64,000 bases of DNA from Flavobacterium sp. ASV13 (GCF_000745775.1 NZ_JQJY01000009.1:1-64000), one strand, 5' to 3'; positions 27,476-37,243 are shown, counted from the stretch's first letter. A program made the numbers and translations. The notes: generated by a model not told the origin, from the letters alone.

Positions 27476-27483
27476 CAAAATTA
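27476..27483 (-). promoter_or_regulatory. -7 box for the DUF4403 gene
   Basis: On the minus strand the sequence reads TAATTTTG. It covers the upstream ATG at 27478 and so supports the start at 27451. Confidence 0.6.
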
Positions 27484-27629
27484 AGAAAACAATTAAATAA
27501 TTGTGAAAAAGTGTAACAATTACAAAAGTGCGCCGTCTTATTTAAATATTAAAATGAAATTATTAACGTTTTGTTATCATAATTTACTTATAAAAAATAT
27601 TATTATTGTTTTAAAAAATTAACAATACC

Positions 27630-28331
27630 ATGATTGAAATCAAAGATTTGCATAAATCCTATAAAATGGGAAGTTCAGAACTGCATGTGTTAAAAGGTAT
27701 TAATTTTAATATTGAAGAAGGTGAGCTTGTAGCTATCATGGGATCTTCAGGATCTGGTAAATCTACGCTTCTTAATATATTAGGAATTTTAGACGAGGCC
27801 GATTCTGGAAGTTATACTTTAGATAAAACTCCAATTAAAAAACTGAACGAAACTATAGCTTCTAAATATCGTAATAAATTTTTAGGGTTTGTTTTTCAGT
27901 CTTTTAACTTGATTAATTATAAAAGTGCACTTGATAATGTGGCTATGCCGTTGTATTATCAAGGGATAAAAAGAAAAGAGCGTTATGACATTGCTATGAA
28001 ATATTTGGAGAAAGTTGGTTTGGGTTCCCATTCGCACCACTTGCCAAATGAGCTTTCAGGAGGTCAAAAACAGCGTGTTGCAATTGCAAGAGCATTAGCT
28101 TCAAATCCAAAAGTTTTGCTTGCGGATGAGCCTACAGGAGCTTTGGATACTAAAACTTCTTATGAAGTAATGGAACTTATTCAAGGAATTAACGATGAAG
28201 GTAAAACTATTTTGATCGTTACACACGAACCCGATATTGCCGCTATGTGCAAGAGAAATGTGGTCCTGAAAGACGGATTAATTATCGATGATAAAAAAGT
28301 AGAACAAGTTAGAGCTTCATCTTATGTTTAA
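27630..28331 (+). CDS. MacB/LolD-like ABC transporter ATP-binding protein
   Basis: A 233-residue ATPase that powers the two permeases downstream. Walker A is GSSGSGKST (about 39-47), the Q-loop FQSFNLINY, the ABC signature LSGGQKQR and Walker B VLLADEPTGALD followed by the H-loop histidine in VTHEP. The sequence type is that of MacB, LolD and FtsE partners. Its stop overlaps the first permease start by 8 bases. It is the first gene of a six-gene efflux operon ending at 34759. Confidence 0.94.
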   Translation: MIEIKDLHKSYKMGSSELHVLKGINFNIEEGELVAIMGSSGSGKSTLLNILGILDEADSGSYTLDKTPIKKLNETIASKYRNKFLGFVFQSFNLINYKSALDNVAMPLYYQGIKRKERYDIAMKYLEKVGLGSHSHHLPNELSGGQKQRVAIARALASNPKVLLADEPTGALDTKTSYEVMELIQGINDEGKTILIVTHEPDIAAMCKRNVVLKDGLIIDDKKVEQVRASSYV

Positions 28332-29568
28332 TATTGAGCGTTGGCAAGAAATATTTGAAGCAATCTCCAAAAACCGGCTGCGTACATTTTTGACCGGAGT
28401 TTCAGTGGCGTCTGGAATTTTTATTTTGGTGATTTTGCTTGGAGCGGGAAAAGGTCTTCAAAATGGTATTGAAAAACAATTTGAACGCGATGCCGCTGGA
28501 ATTATAGAAGTTTGGTCAGGTACAACTACAAAGGAGTACAAAGGACTTAACCCGGGAAGACAAGTCCAGTTTAGAAATAGTGATTATAATCAATCCGTTC
28601 AAAAATTTGAAGATAAACTGGATTTAAGGGCCTCAACACAAAATTATTGGGGAGCACAGTTTGCTTACGGCAAAGAAAATGGAAATTATCAATACAGAGG
28701 TGTTGATCCTGATTATGGTCAGGTTGAAAATCTTGTGATTGTTCAAGGGCGTTATGTTAATAGTAAAGACTTACAAAACAATGAAAAGGTAGCTACTATT
28801 GGGATGAAAATAAAAACCGATTTGTTTAAAGATCAGGATGCGCTTGGAAAAGAAATACAAATCAACAATATCAATTTTAAAGTAATAGGTGTTTTTACAG
28901 ATCCGGGAGGAGAAAGAGAAGAAGCAAGAGCTTATTTGCCTTTGACTACAGTACAAAGGGCTTTTGGAGCTGGTGACAAAATCAGTAATATGTTTTTTAC
29001 ATTGAAAAAGACAAATGATTATGATGAAGCGCTGGCACAATCTGAAAAATTTACTCAGGATTTGAAAGATTTACTTAAAAGTAAAAATATGGTTGCGCCA
29101 GATGATGATAGCGGAATTGGTGCATATAACTCAGTAAAAGATGCAAAGCAATTTTATGATTTGAATTTATATATCAGATTATTTTTTTGGTGGGTTGGTA
29201 TTTGTACGATTATAGCGGGAGTTGTTGGTGTAAGTAACATTATGCTGATTATCGTAAAAGAAAGAACTAAAGAAATTGGAATTCGAAAAGCGCTTGGCGC
29301 ATCGCCATTTTCTATTATTACAATGATACTTCATGAATCCATCTTTATTACCACAATTGCTGGTTTTGTTGGATTGTTGATGAGTTTGTTATTGTTAGAA
29401 TTGGTCGGGCCAATGGTACAGAGCGAATATTTCAGAAACCCTGAAGTAGATTTCAGTGTAGCATTGACAACACTTGTTTTGCTTGTATTCGCGGGCGCAA
29501 TGGCTGGGTTTTTTCCGGCATACAGAGCAGCCAAAATCAAACCTATTGTAGCACTTAGAGACGAATAA
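28324..29568 (+). CDS. MacB-like ABC transporter permease 1
   Basis: A 414-residue permease with the MacB topology: one N-terminal helix (FLTGVSVASGIFILVILLGAGKG), a large periplasmic MacB_PCD domain (about 45-270) and three C-terminal helices forming the FtsX domain. The phrase NIMLIIVKERTKEIGIRKALGASP is diagnostic. It is a paralogue of the next gene, so the two probably form a heterodimer. Such pumps are mechanotransmission devices that drive export through a TolC channel. Confidence 0.93.
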   Translation: MFNIERWQEIFEAISKNRLRTFLTGVSVASGIFILVILLGAGKGLQNGIEKQFERDAAGIIEVWSGTTTKEYKGLNPGRQVQFRNSDYNQSVQKFEDKLDLRASTQNYWGAQFAYGKENGNYQYRGVDPDYGQVENLVIVQGRYVNSKDLQNNEKVATIGMKIKTDLFKDQDALGKEIQINNINFKVIGVFTDPGGEREEARAYLPLTTVQRAFGAGDKISNMFFTLKKTNDYDEALAQSEKFTQDLKDLLKSKNMVAPDDDSGIGAYNSVKDAKQFYDLNLYIRLFFWWVGICTIIAGVVGVSNIMLIIVKERTKEIGIRKALGASPFSIITMILHESIFITTIAGFVGLLMSLLLLELVGPMVQSEYFRNPEVDFSVALTTLVLLVFAGAMAGFFPAYRAAKIKPIVALRDE

Positions 29569-29570
29569 TT

Positions 29571-30836
29571 ATGTTTAAAAAAGATAATTGGGACGAAATT
29601 TTACAGGCCTTGACTGCAAATCCTTTCAGAACTATTCTGACTGCATTTGGAGTTTTTTGGGGAATCTTCATTTTGGTGATTTTGCTTGCAGCTGGAAATG
29701 GACTGGAAAATGGAATTAAAAAAGGTTTTGACGGAATTGCAACAAACACCATGTTTATGTGGAGCCAAACGACGTCTAAAGCTTATAAAGGTTTGCCTAA
29801 AACACGCCGATATGATTTTAGAAACAGCGACGTTGCGGCGTTAAGAGCTGCGTTGCCAGATTTATTATATGTTTCGCCAAGAAATCAATTAGGTGATTTT
29901 AATGGAACAAATAACGTGGTTCGAGGCACAAAAACATCTTCATTCACCATTTACGGAGATTATCCTGAGCTGATCAAACAACAGCCAATGGACATTATTA
30001 AAGGCCGTTTTGTAAATCAGCAGGATATTGAAGGCAAAAGAAAAGTGGCTGTAATTGGTAAAGGAGTTATCAGTGAACTTTATGGAAAAGAAGAAGAAGC
30101 CATTGGTACGTACATTAAAATCAATGGAATAAATTTTATGGTTGTTGGGGTTTATAAATCAAAACAACAAGGCGGAAATGCAGAGCAGGAGCAAAAAAAT
30201 ATTTTTATTCCGTTTACGACTTTTCAGCAGGCATTTAATTATGGAGATAAAGTTGGTTGGATGGCAATTACGGCAAAAGATGAAACTTCGATTACCGATT
30301 TAAAGCCAAAAATCCTTGAAATAATTAAAGCTTTGCATTCGATAAATCCTGCAGACGATAGAGCAGTAGGTAATTTTGATTTATACGAGCAGTTTAATAA
30401 AGTGCAGAGTTTATTTAATATCCTGAAAATCATTGCTTATTTTGTTGGAACACTGGTTCTGATTTCTGGAGTAATCGGGATTTCCAATATTATGCTTATT
30501 GTAGTTAAAGAGCGTACAAAAGAAATAGGAATTCGAAGAGCTTTAGGAGCAACCCCTGCAGCAATTCGCGGACAAATTTTATCAGAATCTATCTTTTTGA
30601 CTATTATTTCAGGAATGCTTGGAATAGCCGTCGCCACCGGAATCATTGCTATTTTAAACATGATTTTAGATTCAATGCCGGCCGACAGCAATACGATGTT
30701 CGCTAGTCCGAGTGTAGATTTAGGAGTTGTATTTGTTGCCTTATTAATATTAGTGGGTTCAGGTTTACTGGCTGGATTTATTCCTGCACAAACCGCAATT
30801 AATGTAAAGCCAGTTGACGCTTTACGAACAGAATAA
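29571..30836 (+). CDS. MacB-like ABC transporter permease 2
   Basis: A 421-residue paralogue of the preceding permease, starting 2 bases after its stop. It has the same MacB_PCD plus FtsX layout, with FRTILTAFGVFWGIFILVILLAAGNG at the N terminus and NIMLIVVKERTKEIGIRRALGATP before the C-terminal helices. A pair of different permeases with one ATPase suggests a heterodimeric transporter. The substrate cannot be read from sequence. Confidence 0.93.
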   Translation: MFKKDNWDEILQALTANPFRTILTAFGVFWGIFILVILLAAGNGLENGIKKGFDGIATNTMFMWSQTTSKAYKGLPKTRRYDFRNSDVAALRAALPDLLYVSPRNQLGDFNGTNNVVRGTKTSSFTIYGDYPELIKQQPMDIIKGRFVNQQDIEGKRKVAVIGKGVISELYGKEEEAIGTYIKINGINFMVVGVYKSKQQGGNAEQEQKNIFIPFTTFQQAFNYGDKVGWMAITAKDETSITDLKPKILEIIKALHSINPADDRAVGNFDLYEQFNKVQSLFNILKIIAYFVGTLVLISGVIGISNIMLIVVKERTKEIGIRRALGATPAAIRGQILSESIFLTIISGMLGIAVATGIIAILNMILDSMPADSNTMFASPSVDLGVVFVALLILVGSGLLAGFIPAQTAINVKPVDALRTE

Positions 30837-30875
30837 ATTATCAATCAAAATATAATCGATTAAACCAAAAACAAA

Positions 30876-31997
30876 ATGAAAAAAGGAGTAACCGTAACCA
30901 TTTTAATCTTTATTGCAATAGTTTTCTTTGGTGCACTTTATTATTTGTATGCTAAAAATCAAGAGTCGCCAATAGTTTTTCAAACAGAAAAGGCAGAGAT
31001 TAAAACGATCGTAAAAAACACAATCGCAACTGGTAATATTCAGCCTGATGAAGAGGTCCTAATCAAACCAAATATCTCAGGAATTATTGAAGAAGTTTAC
31101 ATTAAAGCCGGAGAAAAAATCAAAGCCGGTGATATGATTGCGAAAATTAGAGTTGTTGCCAATGTGTCGAATGTCAGCAGTACTCAAAATCAAGTGCAAA
31201 CTGCTAAAATTGCATTAGATAATCAAGAAAAAATCTATAAGAGACAAAAAACACTTTTTGAAAAAGAAGTAATTTCTGCAAATGATTTTGATGCAGCGCA
31301 ATTGGCTTACAAGCAAGCTAAACAAAATTATTTAGCTGCAACGCAAAGCTTAGATATTGTAAAAACAGGAACAACAACATCTTTAGGGAATTATGCAAAT
31401 ACGTTGATCCGTTCAACTGTTAACGGAATGGTATTACAGGTGCCTGTAAAAGTTGGAAATCAAGTTATTGAAAGTAATAATTTTAACGAAGGAACTACAA
31501 TTGCCAGTGTTGCTGATGTTGGAAGAATGATTTTTATTGGAAAAATTGACGAATCTGAAGTTGGTAAAATAAAAGAAAAAATGCCTATTGAGATTACAGT
31601 TGGTGCAATTGAAAATAAAAAATTTGATGCGGTTTTGACAGATATTGCGCCAAAAGGTGTTGTAGAAAATGGTGCTATTCAGTTTGAAATTAAAGCCAAA
31701 TTAGAAAATAAAGGTGATACTTTCATCAGAGCAGGATTAAGTGCAAATGCATCAATTATATTAGAGAAAGCAGACAAAGTTTTGGCTATTAAAGAATCAC
31801 TTGTGCAGTTTGACAAAAAAACTCAAAAACCTTATGTAGAAGTTGAAACGGCGCCACAAAAATTTCAAAGAAGAGATTTAGTTTTAGGTGTTAGTGATGG
31901 AATTTATGTTCAGATCAAAAGCGGTGTTAAAGATTCTGATAAAATCAAAATCTGGAATCAAGGTTTGATCAATGAAGGCGACAAAGAGAAAAAATAA
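30876..31997 (+). CDS. Periplasmic adaptor (MacA-like) 1
   Basis: A 373-residue membrane fusion protein. It has an N-terminal anchor (about 5-27), a lipoyl-like hairpin domain (NIQPDEEVLIKPNISGIIEEVYIKAGEKIKAG), an alpha-helical hairpin (about 100-160) with QKTLFEKEVISANDFD, and a beta-barrel domain. It should link the ABC permeases to the TolC channel encoded next. A second adaptor lies after the TolC gene. Confidence 0.92.
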   Translation: MKKGVTVTILIFIAIVFFGALYYLYAKNQESPIVFQTEKAEIKTIVKNTIATGNIQPDEEVLIKPNISGIIEEVYIKAGEKIKAGDMIAKIRVVANVSNVSSTQNQVQTAKIALDNQEKIYKRQKTLFEKEVISANDFDAAQLAYKQAKQNYLAATQSLDIVKTGTTTSLGNYANTLIRSTVNGMVLQVPVKVGNQVIESNNFNEGTTIASVADVGRMIFIGKIDESEVGKIKEKMPIEITVGAIENKKFDAVLTDIAPKGVVENGAIQFEIKAKLENKGDTFIRAGLSANASIILEKADKVLAIKESLVQFDKKTQKPYVEVETAPQKFQRRDLVLGVSDGIYVQIKSGVKDSDKIKIWNQGLINEGDKEKK

Positions 31998-32076
31998 TTT
32001 GATTATTTAAAGGAGTTTTTGGGTTTTTAAAATGTTAAATTTGCGTGGCTTGTTTGCTATGCTTCATTCAAAATAT

Positions 32077-33459
32077 ATGAAAATAAATAAAATAAATAGT
32101 TTAGTTTTTGCCATGCTTTTCGGATTTGGTTTATCAGGCCAAGCGCAGACAAAACAATGGACATTAGAGGAATGTGTACGATATGCATTGGACAATAATA
32201 TCACAATTAAAGTTTCGGAATTAGACGTTCAAAATGCTGAAATAAATAAAAAGGATGCTTTTGGAAGATATCTTCCGTCAGTAAACGGAAATGCATCGCA
32301 TTCATGGAATATTGGTTTGAACCAGGATGTGACTACAGGAGTTTTGCGTAATCAAACAACTCAATATTCATCTGTAGGTTTAAATGCTGGAGTTGATATT
32401 TACAAAGGTCTGCAAAACCAAAACACATACAGACGAACAAAACTTGCTATTATTGCATCACAGTATCAATTATTGAAAATGCAGGAAGACATTTCATTGA
32501 ATGTAGCGAATGCTTTTCTTCAGATTTTGGGTTATAAAGAAGATTTAAAGATCAAAACAGAACAGCTTTCTATCGATGAAAAACGTCTAAAGCGTTCTGA
32601 AGAAATGGTTAATGCAGGAACAATTCCGCGTGGTGATTTATATGATTTAAAAGCTACTATCGCAACAGATAAACAAAATATTGCAGTTTCTGAGAATAAT
32701 TTATTAATTTCAAAATTAAGTCTTGCTCAACTTTTACAGCTTAAAGAATTTGCCGATTTTGACGTTGTAGATGATACAAATGCAAAAGATGAAAATAATA
32801 TCATGGCACAAAACCCTATTGATATTTATAATAAAGCAAAAGAAACTAGAACTGAGTTAAAACTGGCACAAACCAATCTTGAAATTGCCGAAAAAAATGT
32901 AGCAATTGCTAAAGGAGCTTATCAGCCAACTCTTACTGGTTTTTATGGCTTTAACACAAGAGCAAGTTATAGTGATCAAGTAAAATTTGACGATCAAAAT
33001 CAGCCTTATACTACAGGGCCAGATCCAATATTTCAACAGTTTAGCGACAATAAAGGACATAATTTTGGTTTGCAATTGAATGTTCCAATTTTCAACGGAT
33101 TCTCAGTTAGAAATAATGTTGAGCGAAATAAAGTAAGTTTAGAGAAATCTAAAATAGATTTAGAACAAAAAAGTTTAGATTTGCAACGTAACGTGTATAC
33201 TGCGTTTACAAATGCAAAAGCTGCGTTAAATACGTACGAGGCTGCAACGATAACTTTAGAGGCAAGACAGCAGGCTTACAATTATGCTAAAGAAAAGTAT
33301 GATGTAGGATTGATGAATTCATTTGATTTTACGCAGGCTCAAACGTTGTTGACAAATGCGCAGTCTGATGTTATCAGAACGAAATACGATTATTTATTTA
33401 AAATAAAAATTCTTGAATTCTATTTTGGAATTCCAATTGTTCCAATTCCTGCAAAATAA
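32077..33459 (+). CDS. TolC family outer membrane efflux protein
   Basis: The start at ATG 32077 yields MKINKINSLVFAMLFGFGLSGQAQ, a clean signal peptide; the frame is open from 32032. The mature part starts TKQWTLEECVRYALDNNITIKVSELDVQNAEINKKDAFGRYLPS, typical of the outer membrane efflux family, with two long helical repeats. It should form a trimeric channel-tunnel. Lying between two adaptor genes in the MacAB-like operon, it is presumably the exit duct. Confidence 0.92.
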   Translation: MKINKINSLVFAMLFGFGLSGQAQTKQWTLEECVRYALDNNITIKVSELDVQNAEINKKDAFGRYLPSVNGNASHSWNIGLNQDVTTGVLRNQTTQYSSVGLNAGVDIYKGLQNQNTYRRTKLAIIASQYQLLKMQEDISLNVANAFLQILGYKEDLKIKTEQLSIDEKRLKRSEEMVNAGTIPRGDLYDLKATIATDKQNIAVSENNLLISKLSLAQLLQLKEFADFDVVDDTNAKDENNIMAQNPIDIYNKAKETRTELKLAQTNLEIAEKNVAIAKGAYQPTLTGFYGFNTRASYSDQVKFDDQNQPYTTGPDPIFQQFSDNKGHNFGLQLNVPIFNGFSVRNNVERNKVSLEKSKIDLEQKSLDLQRNVYTAFTNAKAALNTYEAATITLEARQQAYNYAKEKYDVGLMNSFDFTQAQTLLTNAQSDVIRTKYDYLFKIKILEFYFGIPIVPIPAK

Positions 33460-33466
33460 TTTACTT

Positions 33467-34759
33467 ATGTCAAAAAAAACAATTTATTTCTTAGTTGGGG
33501 GTGCAATTATTATAATTGGTACTTTAATAGTTCTGTCGAAAAAGGGAGTTATAGGAAATAAGGATGAAGGAAAAGAAGTAGAAATCTCAAAAGTTGAATC
33601 TTCAACAATTGTTGAAACCGTATCTGCAACTGGAAAAATTCAACCAGAAATTGAAGTTAAAATCGCTTCAATGGTTTCGGGTGAAATTATAGCACTAAAT
33701 GTAAAAGAAGGTCAGGTTGTTAAAAAAGGAGATTTATTGGTAAAGATAAATCCTGATTTGTACACCTCAGGTTTAGAGCGCTCTGTTGCAAATTTGGCAG
33801 GAACTAAAGCAGGTTTAACACAATCTGACGCCAGCTTTAGAGAGGCTAAAGCAAATTATGAACGTAACAAAACCTTGTACGATAAAGGTGTAATTTCAAA
33901 ATCAGACTGGGACAAAGCCGTATCTGCTTATGAAGTGGCAAAAGCAACAAAACAAAGTTCATATTATAATGTTCAAAGTGCTACGGCATCTGTTACTGAA
34001 GCTCGAGACAATTTAGGGCGTACTACTATTTATTCTCCTGCAGATGGTACCATTTCGGTATTAAATGTTGAATTAGGAGAGCGTGTTTTAGGAACACAGC
34101 AAATGGCTGGAACAGAGCTTTTGCGCGTTGCCAATTTGAATAATATGGAAGTTGAAGTTGATGTCAACGAAAATGATATTGTAAAAATTAAAATTGGAGA
34201 CGAAGCAAATGTTGAAGTAGATGCTTATTTGAAAAAGAAATTCAAAGGTATAGTAACTAGTATTTCAAATTCGGCAAGTACGGCTTTGACTTCAGATCAG
34301 GTTACTAACTTTAAGGTTAAAGTTCGAATTTTAAAAGATTCTTATAAAGAGTTATTAGAAGGGAAACCAGCAGCTTATTCACCTTTTAGACCTGGAATGA
34401 CGGCTACGGTTGACATCATTACAACAACTAAAACGAATGTTTTGGCAGTGCCAATTAGTTCAGTCGTTGTAAAATCGGATACTACAGCTGTAAAAGATTT
34501 TAAAGTTGAAGATCCAAATGAAGATAAAAAAGCAGCGCCAAAAAGCGATAAAAAATACGAATGTGTTTTTGTAAAAGTAGGCGATAAAGCTAAAATCAGA
34601 ATCATTAAAACCGGAATTCAGGATGATACTAATATTGAAGTAATGTCTGGATTAAAACCGGGTGATGTTGTTATTACAGGACCTTATACAACGGTTTCTA
34701 AAGATTTAAATTCTGGCGATAAAGTAAAGCTTAAAAAAGCTGATGCACCTAAGAAATAA
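33467..34759 (+). CDS. Periplasmic adaptor (MacA-like) 2
   Basis: A 430-residue membrane fusion protein starting at ATG 33467 (MSKKTIYFLVGGAIIIIGTLIVL anchor); the upstream extension to 33413 overlaps the TolC gene and is rejected. Lipoyl half-motifs (EVKIASMVSGEIIALNVKEG and IYSPADGTISVLNVELGERV) flank a helical hairpin with NKTLYDKGVISKSDWD. A lysine-rich segment (about 345-365) interrupts the membrane-proximal region. It closes the efflux operon. It is diverged from adaptor 1, so the two may act together or with different partners. Confidence 0.92.
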   Translation: MSKKTIYFLVGGAIIIIGTLIVLSKKGVIGNKDEGKEVEISKVESSTIVETVSATGKIQPEIEVKIASMVSGEIIALNVKEGQVVKKGDLLVKINPDLYTSGLERSVANLAGTKAGLTQSDASFREAKANYERNKTLYDKGVISKSDWDKAVSAYEVAKATKQSSYYNVQSATASVTEARDNLGRTTIYSPADGTISVLNVELGERVLGTQQMAGTELLRVANLNNMEVEVDVNENDIVKIKIGDEANVEVDAYLKKKFKGIVTSISNSASTALTSDQVTNFKVKVRILKDSYKELLEGKPAAYSPFRPGMTATVDIITTTKTNVLAVPISSVVVKSDTTAVKDFKVEDPNEDKKAAPKSDKKYECVFVKVGDKAKIRIIKTGIQDDTNIEVMSGLKPGDVVITGPYTTVSKDLNSGDKVKLKKADAPKK

Positions 34760-34771
34760 ATTCGGCCAGTT

Positions 34772-35023
34772 ATGATTTCATTATGTGGTAGTCCGCCAGC
34801 AGGTTTTCTTGAGTCAATAGAGCTTGGATTGGTTTTAATAATTGTGTTTCTTTGCTTTACTCATTATGTGGCATATAAAACAGAATATTATAATGAAGAA
34901 TTTGTCTATTTTTCATCTGGAAAAAAGTTTATGATATATATGGGCTTTTTGGCTCTTAATTTTTGTATGCTTCCTATATTGATTTTAATAGCATTTTTTC
35001 TTTTTGCAACTGTTTTCAAATAA
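34772..35023 (+). CDS. Small two-helix membrane protein, unknown
   Basis: An 83-residue frame with two hydrophobic segments (LGLVLIIVFLCFTHYVAY and MGFLALNFCMLPILILIAFFLF) separated by a polar loop. It fits the 290-base gap between the efflux operon and tsaB on the same strand. No family is recognised. The two-helix pattern and position support a real gene, but homology is needed to confirm it. Confidence 0.5.
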   Translation: MISLCGSPPAGFLESIELGLVLIIVFLCFTHYVAYKTEYYNEEFVYFSSGKKFMIYMGFLALNFCMLPILILIAFFLFATVFK

Positions 35024-35052
35024 AATATTACTCAAATTTTAAAATAAATACA

Positions 35053-35727
35053 TTGTCTTTCATTCTTAACATCGAAACAGCGACCAAAAATTGTTCAGTA
35101 TCAATTGCAAAAAATGGAGAAACCATCTTATGTAAAGAAATAGCTGAAGAAGGGTATTCGCATGCCGAAAAACTTCATGTTTTTATTGAAGAGATAATTG
35201 CTGAATCAAAAATCTCGGTTCAGGATTTAGCAGCGATTGCTGTAAGTCAGGGACCGGGTTCTTATACAGGATTACGAATTGGAGTTTCTGCAGCAAAAGG
35301 ATTGTGTTATGCTTTAAATATCCCGTTGATAGCTGTTGATACGCTGGAAACATTAGCTTCAAAAGCTTCTGTTTCAGAAGGGAAAATTATTCCGATGCTT
35401 GATGCCAGAAGAATGGAAGTGTATAGTGAAATTTTCACGGCTGATTTAAAAGCAGAAAGAGCTATTCAGGCAGAAATTATTACCGAAGATTCTTTTGCAG
35501 AATATAATGAGACGCTTTATTTTGTTGGTGATTGTGCTGATAAATGTAAAACAGTTTTGACGAAAGAAAACTTTATCTTTTTAGAAGAAATCAAATATCC
35601 TTCGGCACGCGAAATGAGTAAAATCAGTTATGATAAATATCAAAAAAGCGACACTGTTGATGTCGCCTATTTTGAACCTTATTATTTAAAAGATTTTATG
35701 ATGACATTGCCATCAAAAAAACAATAA
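35053..35727 (+). CDS. tsaB: tRNA threonylcarbamoyladenosine biosynthesis protein TsaB
   Basis: TsaB is the partner of TsaD in forming N6-threonylcarbamoyladenosine at position 37 of ANN-decoding tRNAs. The chosen TTG start at 35053 gives MSFILNIETATKNCSVSIAK, the family's typical beginning; the frame continues upstream to 34963 but that part is unrelated. AVSQGPGSYTGLRIGVSAAKG is the diagnostic motif of the actin-like ATPase fold, and IPMLDARRMEVY follows. The length of 224 residues is normal. It converges with the MscS gene with a 6-base gap. Confidence 0.93.
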   Translation: MSFILNIETATKNCSVSIAKNGETILCKEIAEEGYSHAEKLHVFIEEIIAESKISVQDLAAIAVSQGPGSYTGLRIGVSAAKGLCYALNIPLIAVDTLETLASKASVSEGKIIPMLDARRMEVYSEIFTADLKAERAIQAEIITEDSFAEYNETLYFVGDCADKCKTVLTKENFIFLEEIKYPSAREMSKISYDKYQKSDTVDVAYFEPYYLKDFMMTLPSKKQ

Positions 35728-35733
35728 TCAATT

Positions 35734-36540
35734 TTATTTTTGAATTGTATACGGCTGAACAGAAATTCCTGCCTGGTCTAAAGCAGTTTTACAATTTTCT
35801 AATGTTTCAGAAAAAACAGCACTATAATTGGTGTTTTTTGCCCAAGGACGCACTGCAAAATCAACTGAACTTGCTGATAAGTTTTTTACAAATACCTCTG
35901 GTGCTGGTGTTTTAAGTACTTTTGGGTTTTTATTCAAAACATCTAAAAGAATATCTTTTGCTTTTTTGATATCTGAATCGTAAGCGATTGAAAAAGTCAA
36001 ATCTGCTCTTCTTTCTCCTTGCATAGAATAATTGATGATTGTTCCATTTGATAAAGCACCATTTGGAACAAAAACAGTCTGATTATTTCCAGTGAGCATT
36101 TTAGTTACAAAAATCTGAATTTCTAATACTGTTGCAATTACGCCTTGTGCTTCGATCGTATCTCCCACTTTAAAAGGTTTGAAAACAATAATCAGCATTC
36201 CACCGGCAAAATTAGAAAGTGAACCTTGAAGTGATAAACCAACTGCAAGTCCCATTGCTCCTAAAATAGCAACAAAAGAAGAAGTGTCAATTCCGATTTT
36301 TGAAATAAATGTTACAAATAATAAAATTCGGAGCGCCCACAATAAAATATCGGCAAGAAATTTAGTCAAGGTAGGGTCTAAATTTCGCTTTACCATTATC
36401 TTTCGAATCAATCTGTTTATTAATCGAATGGCGTATAAACCAACAAATAAAATCAGGAATGCTGAGAATAATTTTGGGGAATAATCTACTAATAAATTGA
36501 CTAATCTTGTGGTGTAACTTGCTAACTGTTCTGGGCTCAT
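35734..36540 (-). CDS. MscS-type mechanosensitive ion channel
   Basis: A 268-residue small-conductance mechanosensitive channel of the minimal three-helix type. The pore helix and following region read SSFVAILGAMGLAVGLSLQGSLSNFAGGMLIIVFKPFKVGD, the MscS family signature. A cytoplasmic beta domain and alpha/beta vestibule follow. It should open during hypo-osmotic shock. It appears to be transcribed alone. Confidence 0.93.
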   Translation of the reverse strand: MSPEQLASYTTRLVNLLVDYSPKLFSAFLILFVGLYAIRLINRLIRKIMVKRNLDPTLTKFLADILLWALRILLFVTFISKIGIDTSSFVAILGAMGLAVGLSLQGSLSNFAGGMLIIVFKPFKVGDTIEAQGVIATVLEIQIFVTKMLTGNNQTVFVPNGALSNGTIINYSMQGERRADLTFSIAYDSDIKKAKDILLDVLNKNPKVLKTPAPEVFVKNLSASSVDFAVRPWAKNTNYSAVFSETLENCKTALDQAGISVQPYTIQK

Positions 36541-36639
36541 AATTGTATTTTAAGAATAAAAAAAACCTTCTCAAAAGAGAAGGCGAAATATTTTTGCAAA
36601 TATAAAGAATATTTGTTTTTATAAGAAAAGAATGCAGTT

Positions 36640-37023
36640 TTATTCCTTGTCAGCCTCCTCAATTGCTGGCTCGCTTGCGTCAACAACAGTTTCAGAAGCG
36701 ATTGTTCTCGTATCGTCAACAACATCAGCAGTTTTCTCTTTTACGGTTTCAATAACATCGCTAATAGCGTCTGATGCTTTTTCAGCATATTCGCTTACAA
36801 CTTCTTTAGCCTGATGTGCATATTCTGAAGCAGATTCGATTATCGGTTCTGATGCCTCTTTTGCCTTTGCAATGGTTTCTTCTGCAAAAGTTTCAGCTTT
36901 TTCAATGTATGGAGCAGCAGCTTCTTTAGCTTGCTCAAAAGTTGTTTCGGCATTATTTGCCAATTCGGTTACAGATTCTTTGGTTGAGCCAAATAAATTT
37001 TTGAAAAAAGATGATAATCCCAT
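36640..37023 (-). CDS. Ala/Glu-rich amphipathic-helix protein
   Basis: A 127-residue hydrophilic protein without signal peptide after MGLSSFFKNLFGSTKESV. It is almost entirely Ala, Glu, Lys, Ser and Val in an imperfect repeat of about 11 residues (such as YIEKAETFAEE and YAEKASDAISD), predicting one or more long amphipathic helices. This resembles LEA-like, YtxH-tail or apolipoprotein-like proteins, which protect or coat membranes under stress. Codon usage is host-like. The function is not known; repeat-driven similarity makes homology searches unreliable. Confidence 0.75.
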   Translation of the reverse strand: MGLSSFFKNLFGSTKESVTELANNAETTFEQAKEAAAPYIEKAETFAEETIAKAKEASEPIIESASEYAHQAKEVVSEYAEKASDAISDVIETVKEKTADVVDDTRTIASETVVDASEPAIEEADKE

Positions 37024-37243
37024 AGTTTTATATTGATTGGTTAAGAATACAATATTAAACTTTTTTGCAGAATAAAAATGTTCTTTTGTTGATAATTTAT
37101 TGAATATGAATTGTCTATAATGATAGTGTTATTTCTTTTAGTTGTGCACTTTTTAAATATCACTTAAAGTGGGTATTGTAGAAGCAAAATAAAATTTTTA
37201 AATTAACAGAAAATTCTTACTTTTTAAATTTAATATTTATATT

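Noticed and set aside
36632..36814. Ser/Thr/Val-rich plus-strand frame opposite the amphipathic-helix gene
   Set aside because: It is the shadow of the repetitive minus-strand gene; the repeats on the complementary strand produce an open frame.
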